Positions 1 through 5,153 of a stretch of DNA of 6,966 nt are shown piece after piece; positions within the stretch are counted from its first letter, which is position 1; each line of letters opens with the position of its first letter. The position numbers were made by a program, and so were the translations under genes. This DNA comes from Chloroflexota bacterium (GTDB lineage: Bacteria > Chloroflexota > Anaerolineae > Ardenticatenales > Ardenticatenaceae), in NCBI GenBank assembly GCA_003520455.1, contig DOUV01000868.1, positions 1 to 6,966 of the forward strand, read 5' to 3'. The notes under the pieces were generated by a model, which ran no database searches, had not been told where the DNA came from, and worked only from the letters and a program-made list of their open reading frames with translations.

Positions 1-1
1 C

Positions 2-979
2 GACACGCCGACCGCGACTACCAGCCCGAGAGCGACCCGCCGGCCAACGCGGACACCAACGACCACACCCAGCCTCACCCCGAGCCTGACACCCAGGCCG
101 ACCCGCACACCGCGCCCAACGCGGACTGCGACCCTCGTCCCGACGGCAACGCCTCAGTCGTCGCCGACTTCGACGGAATTGCCCACACCGCGCCCCTCGC
201 CCACGCGAATCACACCGCCGACGCCAGCGGCGACGGCGCACGACTGGCTCGAACGGCCCATTGCCGCGCCAGGTGACGATCACGTGGCTCATTTTTATCC
301 GTACGGTGGAACCGCTGGGGATACCTTACAGATCCATCACGGCGTGGAGATGGTGAATCCCGAGGGCACTCAGGTGATTGCCGCCGCCGACGGAACGGTG
401 GTCTTCGCACGTCCCGATGAGGCCACCGCCGTCGGCCCCACGACCAGGTTCTACGGCAATGTCGTGGTGGTCCGCCTCGACCGCCAATGGCTGGGCAAAG
501 ATGTCTACAACCTCTACGCGCATCTCTCGGCGATCCAGGTCTCAGAAGGGCAGAAAGTCAAGACCGGCGACAAGATTGGCCTCGTTGGGATGAGCGGTAT
601 CGCGATGGGGCCCCATCTTCACTTTGAGGTGCGGGTAGGGGGCAACAACTACGGCACCAGTCGCAACCCCGAGTTGTGGCTCAGGCCGCACGATGGCAAC
701 GGTACGATCGCCGGCCGTGTGATGGACGCCCAAGGTCGCCTGGTACCGTTGGCCCTGGTGACGGTTCAACGCCCGGATGAGCGCATCTACCGCAACGCCA
801 CTTCCTACCCCGCCACCGAGGTTAACCCAGACGAGGAGCTCGGGGAGAATCTCGTGATTGGTGATGTCCCCGCCGGCCGTTGGGTCGTCGCGGCCCGCGT
901 CGGGGATCGCACCGCTGTTGAGGAGGTCACGGTACGAGCTGGTGAAACCACCTGGGTCTACCTGCGACCGAAGCCGTAG
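2..979 (+). CDS. M23-family metallopeptidase with Thr/Pro-rich linker and C-terminal carboxypeptidase-regulatory-like domain (5' partial)
   Basis: The frame is open from base 2 to the TAG at 977-979 (325 residues), so the gene starts upstream of the window. A TTG at 179 is possible but unlikely, because the same Thr/Pro-rich composition runs across it. Bases 2 to about 238 encode a Thr/Pro/Arg-rich, probably extracellular linker. Bases about 270-690 encode an M23 (LytM/peptidase_M23) domain: the first metal-site motif is HHGVE (335-349), followed by YAHL with the catalytic-type His at 521-523 and HLHFE with histidines at 614-616 and 620-622. The family normally has Asp where this motif has Glu (347-349). 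From about 698 to the stop comes a beta-rich domain (GTIAGRVMD, then DVPAGRWVV) like the carboxypeptidase regulatory fold, often a binding or surface module. M23 enzymes usually cut peptidoglycan cross-links or glycine-rich peptides; the substrate here is unknown. Family assignment is firm; cell-surface location is inferred. Confidence 0.9.
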   Translation, partial: DTPTATTSPRATRRPTRTPTTTPSLTPSLTPRPTRTPRPTRTATLVPTATPQSSPTSTELPTPRPSPTRITPPTPAATAHDWLERPIAAPGDDHVAHFYPYGGTAGDTLQIHHGVEMVNPEGTQVIAAADGTVVFARPDEATAVGPTTRFYGNVVVVRLDRQWLGKDVYNLYAHLSAIQVSEGQKVKTGDKIGLVGMSGIAMGPHLHFEVRVGGNNYGTSRNPELWLRPHDGNGTIAGRVMDAQGRLVPLALVTVQRPDERIYRNATSYPATEVNPDEELGENLVIGDVPAGRWVVAARVGDRTAVEEVTVRAGETTWVYLRPKP

Positions 980-1058
980 CCGGGTGCAAGAACCGATGGG
1001 GAGCCAGCGTGTCTACGGAGATACGCGACCTCGGCGGAGCCTTTTTGAGGCTGCGGGA

Positions 1059-1121
1059 CGATCGCCGCGACAAGTGTGCTGGGGGCGCTCGTCCACACTG
1101 GCGGACCACCGCCCGCGATCG
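1059..1121 (+). other. Candidate structured RNA segment (three-way junction) in the 3' region of the M23 transcript
   Basis: Three nested helices can be drawn: an outer 7-bp stem (1059-1065 with 1115-1121, CGATCGC/GCGATCG), a 6-bp stem (1073-1078 with 1094-1099) and a 5-bp stem (1100-1104 with 1109-1113, loop ACCA). A further hairpin lies just upstream (1038-1042 with 1048-1052). It sits between the M23 stop and the terminator at 1173-1211, so it could be 3' UTR structure or a small RNA. It matches no RNA family I recognise, and G+C-rich DNA forms such helices by chance. Confidence 0.25.
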
Positions 1122-1172
1122 CAGGAGGCCGAAGCGTCTCTACCTACAAGGAGATGTACTCGCTCACCAAAA

Positions 1173-1211
1173 GGAAGGCGCCCCGCCGAGGAAACCTCAG
1201 GGGCGCTTTTT
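1173..1211. terminator. Bidirectional rho-independent terminator
   Basis: GCGCCCC (1178-1184) pairs with GGGGCGC (1200-1206), enclosing a second stem GAGG/CCTC (1188-1191 with 1195-1198) capped by AAA. Five T follow on the + strand (1207-1211). Read on the - strand, the hairpin is followed by the T-rich CTTCCTTTT. It lies between the convergent M23 gene and TMEM14 gene, ending 14 nt from the TMEM14 stop, and can serve both. Confidence 0.85.
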
Positions 1212-1225
1212 GTTGGAGGCGGAGC

Positions 1226-1549
1226 CTACGCCCGCAACAGCGCGCTCGTCGTCAGTGTCGCCACGCCACCGCTCAACGCCGCGATTATGCCTGCTGGCAT
1301 CACGTGGCCGGTCTTCTTCCACCGCTGGCCCATCATCGCGGTCAGCGCCAGCGCGATGCCAGCGGCTAGCCCATTGGCAAGTCGTGGATAGCGTCCGGCG
1401 AGAGCCGCCGCCACCAGCGTCAGCAGGCCGCTGATGCTCCCCGCAATGAACGACTGGCGACTCTGGCCCCTTCGGTAGCCCATCAGACCACCGACAAAGA
1501 GCACCACCCCGTAAATCGGCAGCGCAATTCGTGCCAGTTGCCGTATCAT
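1226..1549 (-). CDS. TMEM14-family small integral membrane protein
   Basis: The 107-residue product is almost entirely hydrophobic, with four likely membrane segments (about residues 8-24, 33-52, 57-75 and 82-105) separated by short basic turns. The N-terminal pattern YGVVLFVGGLMGYRRGQSRQS resembles the TMEM14 (Tmemb_14, PF03647) signature of a Gly-rich helix, then GY, then a basic/Ser turn before an AG-x-SG helix; the length is usual for the family. TMEM14 proteins occur in bacteria, plastids and mitochondria; bacterial members have no established function, and none is claimed here. The ATG at 1549-1547 is preceded by a good ribosome binding site (GGGAG about 8 nt upstream) and by its own promoter at 1604-1632, so it is probably transcribed separately from the - strand gene upstream. 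It ends at the shared terminator at 1173-1211. Confidence 0.8.
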   Translation of the reverse strand: MIRQLARIALPIYGVVLFVGGLMGYRRGQSRQSFIAGSISGLLTLVAAALAGRYPRLANGLAAGIALALTAMMGQRWKKTGHVMPAGIIAALSGGVATLTTSALLRA

Positions 1550-1603
1550 CTCGCTCTCCCTTGCTCTATGAGAACGCCCCTACAAGCCGTTTAGAGACTC
1601 AAA

Positions 1604-1632
1604 AGTGTACCACTGCGCCGGTCAAGTCTCAA
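1604..1632 (-). promoter_or_regulatory. Sigma70-like promoter for the TMEM14 gene
   Basis: On the - strand, TTGAGA (1632-1627) and TACACT (1609-1604) are separated by exactly 17 nt, placing a transcription start near 1597, about 48 nt before the ATG. It lies after the stop of the upstream - strand gene (1662), as expected for an independent unit. Confidence 0.55.
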
Positions 1633-1661
1633 AGGAGGGCCGCAATTCGACGACTGCGCCC

Positions 1662-2765
1662 CTACTCGAAGGGAACCGGCGGCAAGCGGCGCGCCTCATG
1701 CACCCAGGCCCGCACGAGCGAGAGGGGTGGGGCCTTGTGCAATTGATGGCGCTCCGGCCTGAAGACATCACGAATGCGGTCGTAGACGACGGCGGGCTCG
1801 ACGGCGGCGAGATCAGCGACGCTATCGAAACCCGCGTCAAGCAAGAGCCGGACGTGTTCAGGCACGACCCCGTGCAGCCGCATCAGGTCAGCAAAGCGCG
1901 CCCAGGCCTCCAGGCGGCTCGTCGGGATCCCGGTAGCGCGCGAGAGCTCCTGGCGCCCGGCCAGCGAATGCGCTTTGGCGAGCAACCCCGGCACGGTCTC
2001 CACCCCAACCTCTGCAAGTTGCTGCGCGTATCCCTTCCCGATGCCATCAACCAACCCCAGCTCCGGCGCCCATATCGGGGGCGGCTCGGGCGGAGCCGCA
2101 GGAGCGGAGGCGATTCCAGCACCCGCCATCGCCTGGTCGCGGAGTTCGATGCGATCGAGCAGCTCGCGCCGCAAGCTGGCCATGGCGACGTTGAGATCGG
2201 CCGGGCTGACGGTTGGCCCCGCCGGGGCAACTGCCACGAGATCGCCGTCATAACGCAGATGGCCGGCCTGATCGCTCATCAACTCGCCAGTATGACGATG
2301 AGCAGCCGCGGCCGCGCGCCGGGCGACGTCACTCTCAATGATGATGTGCCCTCTGTGATCGGGGCGTACGGTCGCGAGCGGGACCAGGCTATCCTCGGCA
2401 GGCGCCTCCCACAGCCAGATCACCTCGACGCCGTCGCCTTCCACGAGTGGCTCGCCCTCATCCGTCTCCTCCTCAACAGTCGACTGGTAGCGCAGAGCGA
2501 GAATCCGGGGGCGATCGACACGGCCTGGTAGCGGAACGCGCAGTGGCTGGCGGATTGGCAGCGGGCGCCCCAACCCATCGAACGCCAGACCAGGCAGTAC
2601 CTGGACCGTGCTCCCAGCCGCGGGATAGACCTCCAGCCCGTAGAAAATCTGAGCGCCGCCGAGGGCCAGCCGGAGCTGTTGAAGTGCTTCCAGCAGCGTT
2701 CGTTGCAGGATATTCAAATGCTGTGCCAGGATCGGTCGATCCGGCGAAAAGTTGACATGGGTCAT
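1662..2765 (-). CDS. Tail/injection-system-like N-terminal region fused to a DUF4332 helix-hairpin-helix domain
   Basis: The product has 367 residues. Residues 1-145 include QHLNILQRTLLEALQQ, GLEV (43-46) and a PGLAFDGLGR segment (58-67), followed by predicted beta strands. This 'GLEV ... G..V.V.PG.A.DG.GR' arrangement resembles accessory proteins of phage tails and contractile injection systems. Residues about 214-234 form an Ala/Pro linker. Residues about 237-340 match DUF4332 (PF14229): a first helix-hairpin-helix at 240-254 (DGIGKGYAQQLAEVG), a central part with TGIPTSRLEAW and the adjoining ADLMRLHGV, and a second hairpin at 298-315. Helix-hairpin-helix repeats commonly bind nucleic acid or mediate protein contacts. 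No other tail or injection genes are present here, so the role is open. The ATG has GGGAAG just upstream and a promoter at 2799-2827. The DUF4332 call is firm; the N-terminal resemblance is from memory of sequence style. Confidence 0.8.
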   Translation of the reverse strand: MTHVNFSPDRPILAQHLNILQRTLLEALQQLRLALGGAQIFYGLEVYPAAGSTVQVLPGLAFDGLGRPLPIRQPLRVPLPGRVDRPRILALRYQSTVEEETDEGEPLVEGDGVEVIWLWEAPAEDSLVPLATVRPDHRGHIIIESDVARRAAAAAHRHTGELMSDQAGHLRYDGDLVAVAPAGPTVSPADLNVAMASLRRELLDRIELRDQAMAGAGIASAPAAPPEPPPIWAPELGLVDGIGKGYAQQLAEVGVETVPGLLAKAHSLAGRQELSRATGIPTSRLEAWARFADLMRLHGVVPEHVRLLLDAGFDSVADLAAVEPAVVYDRIRDVFRPERHQLHKAPPLSLVRAWVHEARRLPPVPFE

Positions 2766-2774
2766 TCTACTTCC

Positions 2775-2784
2775 CTATCGATAG
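2775..2784. promoter_or_regulatory. Perfect 10-bp palindrome in the 5' leader of the DUF4332 gene
   Basis: CTATCGATAG lies between the promoter -10 element (2804-2799) and the ribosome binding site of the gene starting at 2765. Its position would suit an operator, but a 10-bp palindrome can arise by chance and no regulator is indicated. Confidence 0.2.
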
Positions 2785-2798
2785 TGGCGCGAACTGTG

Positions 2799-2827
2799 AG
2801 TATAGCGAGCGGAGGAGCGGGAGGCAA
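2799..2827 (-). promoter_or_regulatory. Sigma70-like promoter for the DUF4332 gene
   Basis: On the - strand, TTGCCT (2827-2822) and TATACT (2804-2799) are separated by 17 nt. The predicted start, near 2792, leaves a short leader of about 27 nt before the ATG at 2765. Confidence 0.6.
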
Positions 2828-2849
2828 GGATGCGGGCACAGGCCGCGGT

Positions 2850-2959
2850 GGTACGGCGGAAGGCCTGGAGCACCCGTCACGTCGTCAGACTTCCGAAGTC
2901 TCGGAAGACTTCGGGAGCCTCCGATCATGCGCCCCCGGCGGATCCTTGACCGGTGTTCT
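2850..2959 (+). repeat. Dispersed repeat copy 1 (inverted partner at 4132-4244)
   Basis: This intergenic element matches the reverse complement of 4132-4244. The conserved core (2906-2940 against 4185-4151) agrees at 32 of 35 positions. Outside it, GTCAGACTT (2884-2892 / 4195-4187), GGCCTGGAGC (2862-2871 / 4217-4208), GTGTTCT (2953-2959 / 4138-4132) and GGTACGG (2850-2856 / 4244-4238) recur in the same order; the first two lie 12 nt apart in both copies. Copy 1 carries 12 extra bases next to the core. Internally it holds the palindrome AGACTTC-C-GAAGTCT (2887-2901) and a competing 8-bp hairpin, 2894-2901 with 2906-2913. No transposase is present. Confidence 0.8.
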
Positions 2960-3122
2960 GGCAGTTCGTCACGTCGGGCGAGCCGGCGGTGGCAGCCCGA
3001 GGCTGAACAGGCACGGTTCTTGCTCTGACAAAGGTAGATGGTACTGCAGAATACGGGTGCGATCGAAGATGAACAGAGCCGGGCGAGCATGACCGCTCGT
3101 GCTTGTCGGGGAGATGGAGACT
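2960..3122 (+). other. Leader region of the holin/DUF3618 unit
   Basis: The gap between the divergent DUF4332 and holin genes is 357 nt (2766-3122); its left part holds the DUF4332 promoter and repeat copy 1. In this right part I see no gene. A weak -35-like CTGACA (3025-3030) has only poor -10 candidates 17-18 nt downstream (AGAATA/GAATAC, 3048-3054). A small hairpin, CGAGC (3084-3088) with GCTCG (3095-3099), precedes the ribosome binding site GGGGAG (3108-3113). Confidence 0.35.
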
Positions 3123-3509
3123 ATGATCGACTTGCGTACGAACGATCAGTCGAGTGTGGCGACCCTCGTCGAGGACATCCTCGAGAACACGCGCCACCTA
3201 TTGCGCCAAGAGATCAACTTGGTCAAGGTTGAGCTGCGCAGCCAACTCCGCGAGATGCTCACAGCCGCAAGTAAAGGACTCGGTCTACTCGCGACCGGCG
3301 CAGTCCTGGGGCTTGTCGCGTTGGCGTTTCTCGGCCTCGTTCTCATGTTTGGCCTGTCCGCCGCATTCACCTGGCCGCTGTGGCTCAGTGCGCTCATTGT
3401 GGCGGTAGTCTACCTCGTCGTAGCGGGAGTGCTGGCCCTCATTGGCTGGTCGGTCCTGAAGAACGTCAACGTCGAGCCAGGCGTGAAGCCGGCTTCGAGC
3501 GGCGATTGA
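3123..3509 (+). CDS. Holin-X-like membrane protein (phage holin family, Phage_holin_3_6)
   Basis: I place the start at the ATG 3123-3125 (128 residues). It has GGGGAG (3108-3113) nine nt upstream, and the family's N terminus fits from MIDLRT on; the frame is also open from a GTG at 3099. Residues about 9-50 are an amphipathic segment, with VEDILENTRHLLRQEINLVKVEL typical of the family. Two long hydrophobic segments follow (about 53-81 and 85-112), then a short polar tail. This matches PF07332, once called putative holin-X, which is widespread in bacterial chromosomes and is not evidence of a prophage. Members are thought to be membrane-associated envelope proteins; holin activity is not established for them. 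It is followed after 27 nt by a DUF3618 gene, a pairing known from other bacteria, so the two are probably co-transcribed. Family call firm, function unknown. Confidence 0.85.
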   Translation: MIDLRTNDQSSVATLVEDILENTRHLLRQEINLVKVELRSQLREMLTAASKGLGLLATGAVLGLVALAFLGLVLMFGLSAAFTWPLWLSALIVAVVYLVVAGVLALIGWSVLKNVNVEPGVKPASSGD

Positions 3510-3536
3510 ACCTTTATGCATAAGGAGAATTCCGAT

Positions 3537-4133
3537 ATGGACGACCTGGACACACCCACTTCAGCGGACTCCCCGGAAGCTATCCGTGAGGACATTGAGG
3601 CGACTCGGCAGCAACTCCAGGCTGACCTGGAAGCATTGGAGCAACGCCTCACGTCCACCTTCTCCATCGACATGGTTCGAGCCACCATTCGTGAGAATCC
3701 CGTCCCCTGGGTGATCGGCGGCCTCGGGCTCGGGGCGCTCGCGCTTGGCTACGCGATCCGCCGGAGGGGCACGACCGAGATGCCGCCGCTCCCCCCGAAG
3801 GGAACACGCCGCCATGCAATTGCGGAAACGGCGCGCGTTGCGGAGAAGGAGGGACTCATTACCCCCGAGGTCCGCGCCATCCTCATCAGTCTGTTGACCG
3901 CTGGGGGCCTGCGCTGGCTATCGCGCTATCTGTCCGACCGTGTCCAGCATGCGTCGGAAGAGTTAGCCGAGCGGGCGACGCCCATGGTCAAGAAGGCGCG
4001 CGGGACGACTATGACTGCCGCCGAACGCGCCCAGGAGCAGGTGCGAGATCAGGCTGAAAAGGTGGTGACTCGCGTCAACCAGGACCGAAACGGGAGATCC
4101 TTCACGGTTCGCAACTGGCTTCCCGGCCACTAG
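3537..4133 (+). CDS. DUF3618-domain membrane-associated protein
   Basis: The start is set by AAGGAG (3522-3527), nine nt before the ATG at 3537. The in-frame ATG at 3516 lies upstream of that site and has no ribosome binding site of its own. The product has 198 residues. Residues 13-38 (SPEAIREDIEATRQQLQADLEALEQR) carry the DUF3618 (PF12277) signature, a charged amphipathic helix likely to form a coiled coil. A membrane segment follows at about 57-74 (VPWVIGGLGLGALALGYA), then RRR, a Pro-rich turn, and a second weaker hydrophobic stretch (113-126). The C-terminal 60 residues are charged and helical. DUF3618 proteins occur beside holin-X-like genes and have no proven activity; a structural or envelope-stress role is only a guess. 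The TAG stop overlaps the end of repeat copy 2. Confidence 0.8.
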   Translation: MDDLDTPTSADSPEAIREDIEATRQQLQADLEALEQRLTSTFSIDMVRATIRENPVPWVIGGLGLGALALGYAIRRRGTTEMPPLPPKGTRRHAIAETARVAEKEGLITPEVRAILISLLTAGGLRWLSRYLSDRVQHASEELAERATPMVKKARGTTMTAAERAQEQVRDQAEKVVTRVNQDRNGRSFTVRNWLPGH

Positions 4134-4244
4134 AACACTGGGTACGGAGTCGCCGGGGGCGCTTGATCGGAGACTTCCGAAGTCTCAAGTCTGACTCCTT
4201 GGCCGGCGCTCCAGGCCGGATTTCCGCTCCCGCTCAACCGTACC
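4132..4244 (-). repeat. Dispersed repeat copy 2 (inverted partner of 2850-2959)
   Basis: Copy 2 lies in the opposite orientation to copy 1, directly downstream of the DUF3618 gene, and begins inside its stop codon. The core 4151-4185 agrees with copy 1 at 32 of 35 positions. It contains the perfect palindrome AGACTTC-C-GAAGTCT (4171-4185), a third AAGTCT half at 4187-4192, and an outer stem GGAGTC/GACTCC (4146-4151 with 4193-4198). A further inverted repeat, CCGGC/GCCGG, lies at 4203-4207 and 4215-4219. No T-run follows these stems, so they do not look like a standard terminator. It fills much of the 223-nt gap before the CBS gene; I found no convincing promoter there. Confidence 0.8.
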
Positions 4245-4356
4245 TTACCCTGCAGCCAGACCTCCTCGTCCTGATCATCTTCACTCGAGGAATTCTTGTG
4301 GGTTTCTTCGGAGATCTGGTCGCTTATTGCTACTGAGAGCTGAAAGGAGGCACCGA

Positions 4357-4821
4357 GTGACGACAGTGAAAGATTTGATGACCAGGGATGTCGTCTTCCT
4401 CACGCCTAACCAGACCGTGGTCGAGGCGGCCAAGAAGATGAAGGCGCTCAACGTCGGCGTCATTCCAATCGCAGATAACGACCAGCGGCTCCTTGGCCTG
4501 ATCACCGATCGCGACATCGTCATCCGTGTCATCGCCGAGGACCGAGACCCGGCGAAGGCGAAACTCCAGGATTACGCCACGATGGACCCGGTGGCCGCTC
4601 AGCCGGAGTGGCGTATCCAGGACGCCGCCAGGATGATGGAAGAGTATCAGATTCGCCGGCTCCCAGTTGTCGAGAATGGCAAGCTCACCGGAATTCTCAG
4701 CCTGGGCGATCTTGCCGTTCAGCAGCCGAGCGAGCAGCTCAGCGGAAAAGTCCTCGAGGCGGTATCCGAGCCGGCCCAGCCTCAACGGGGCGCGATCAAA
4801 GAGAGTGAGCACATCGCCTGA
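4357..4821 (+). CDS. Tandem CBS-domain protein
   Basis: The GTG at 4357 is preceded by a near-ideal ribosome binding site, AAAGGAGG (4343-4350), six nt away; the frame is also open from a TTG at 4327. The 154-residue product is two CBS domains (PF00571) with almost nothing else. CBS1 is about residues 4-60 (VKDLMTRDVV, then LLGLITDRDIVIRV). CBS2 is about 69-122 (LQDYATMDPVAAQP, then EYQIRRLPVVENGKLTGILS, ending SLGDLAV). A 30-residue polar tail follows. Such pairs form a Bateman module that commonly binds adenine nucleotides (AMP, ATP, S-adenosylmethionine or NAD) and reports energy state; stand-alone versions often act on partner proteins or in stress responses. Ligand and partner cannot be read from the sequence. 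It looks monocistronic, with intergenic gaps on both sides. Confidence 0.92.
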   Translation: MTTVKDLMTRDVVFLTPNQTVVEAAKKMKALNVGVIPIADNDQRLLGLITDRDIVIRVIAEDRDPAKAKLQDYATMDPVAAQPEWRIQDAARMMEEYQIRRLPVVENGKLTGILSLGDLAVQQPSEQLSGKVLEAVSEPAQPQRGAIKESEHIA

Positions 4822-4845
4822 CGCCGACGTCTCGCAGAGAACGGG

Positions 4846-4894
4846 CACGCCAGATGCGGCGCCTTGGGATAGCCAGGGCGCCGCATCTGGCGTG
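4846..4894. repeat. Long near-perfect hairpin (22-bp stem, 5-nt loop)
   Basis: Bases 4846-4867 pair with 4873-4894: 21 Watson-Crick pairs and one G-T wobble (4864/4876), around the loop GATAG. The stem contains GGCGCC on each arm. No T-run follows on either side, so it is not a typical rho-independent terminator. It lies 25 nt after the CBS stop. It could be a REP/MITE-type mobile repeat, a mRNA 3'-end stabiliser, or a protein binding site. Confidence 0.85.
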
Positions 4895-4925
4895 GTGGGG
4901 CCAAACGTATCCTTCATCTCAGCTG

Positions 4926-4950
4926 CGCGCCATTCGCCTAAGCGCGTTTT
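4926..4950 (+). terminator. Candidate weak terminator downstream of the CBS gene
   Basis: CGCGC (4926-4930) pairs with GCGCG (4942-4946) around an 11-nt loop and is followed by TTTT (4947-4950). The stem is short, but this is the only hairpin with a T-run after the CBS gene on the + strand. Confidence 0.4.
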
Positions 4951-5028
4951 GTTCTCCTGCACGGATCTGCGACTGGACTTATCTCCCGGAAGGAGGAAAA
5001 TCGCTCTCCTGCCAGCGCGCCAGGCCGT

Positions 5029-5052
5029 GCTGATAAATGCTCACCTATCAGC
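5029..5052. promoter_or_regulatory. Inverted repeat GCTGATA-N10-TATCAGC upstream of the rex promoter
   Basis: GCTGATA (5029-5035) and TATCAGC (5046-5052) are perfect 7-bp arms, ending 19 nt before the rex -35 element. The position suits an operator for an activator or repressor; no regulator is identified. Confidence 0.35.
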
Positions 5053-5071
5053 CCACACAGCGGCCGCCCTG

Positions 5072-5100
5072 TTGCTGACGCTGGCGACTTGTGATATGAT
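5072..5100 (+). promoter_or_regulatory. Sigma70-like promoter of rex
   Basis: TTGCTG (5072-5077) and TATGAT (5095-5100) are separated by 17 nt, predicting a start near 5107 and a leader of about 47 nt. A perfect Rex half-site (TTGTGA, 5089-5094) directly abuts the -10 element. Confidence 0.7.
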
Positions 5101-5121
5101 CGGCTGTACCCGATTTCACAA
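5089..5121. promoter_or_regulatory. Candidate Rex autoregulatory half-sites with wide spacing
   Basis: TTGTGA (5089-5094) and TCACAA (5116-5121) are exact inverted half-sites of the known Rex operator (TTGTGA-N6-TCACAA), but here 21 nt separate them instead of 6. One abuts the promoter -10 element and the other lies just past the predicted transcription start. Autoregulation is plausible; the spacing means one dimer in the usual mode could not fill both. Confidence 0.4.
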
Positions 5122-5153
5122 GGACGGTATCATCCACTCTGAGGAAGCGATCC

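Larger units (their letters stand above)
4822..5153 (+). other. 332-nt intergenic region between the CBS and rex genes
   Basis: No gene is supported. In order it holds a 22-bp hairpin (4846-4894), a small candidate terminator (4926-4950), an AAGGAGG-like sequence (about 4990-4996) with no start codon in range, an inverted repeat (5029-5052), and the rex promoter with Rex half-sites (5072-5121). Open frames crossing the hairpin on both strands encode similar peptides only because the DNA is palindromic. Confidence 0.5.

Noticed and set aside
1100..1211. T-box or other riboswitch leader ending in a terminator
   Set aside because: The GGCGGACCACCGCC segment does not match the T-box consensus, and no + strand gene follows; the next gene is on the opposite strand.
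1574..1666. CGCCCCTAC occurring twice (about 1575-1583 and 1658-1666)
   Set aside because: Nine bases in G+C-rich DNA, one copy overlapping the end of a gene; too short to support a repeat element.
1605..2531. Long + strand open frame (308 codons) opposite the DUF4332 gene
   Set aside because: It overlaps a gene with a clear domain, promoter and ribosome binding site on the other strand; its own composition is not protein-like and its start overlaps the TMEM14 promoter.
3020..3054. Promoter for the holin/DUF3618 unit (TTGCTC or CTGACA with TACTGC/AGAATA)
   Set aside because: The -35 candidates are fair, but every -10 at allowed spacing matches the consensus poorly; noted only as a weak possibility in the leader entry.
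3123..3509. Prophage remnant because of the 'holin' name
   Set aside because: The Phage_holin_3_6 family is common in ordinary chromosomes beside DUF3618 genes; no endolysin, integrase or structural phage gene is nearby.
4330..4962. - strand frame (210 codons) and + strand frame 4667-5266 that encode similar peptides around 4846-4894
   Set aside because: The shared peptide (PDAAPW-x-SQGAASG) arises because the DNA hairpin reads nearly the same on both strands. Both frames overlap the CBS gene, and the + strand one also runs into rex.
5104..5121. Canonical 18-bp Rex operator
   Set aside because: Only the right half (TCACAA) matches; the left six bases (CTGTAC) match at 3 of 6. Likewise the 18 bp beginning at 5089 lack a right half.
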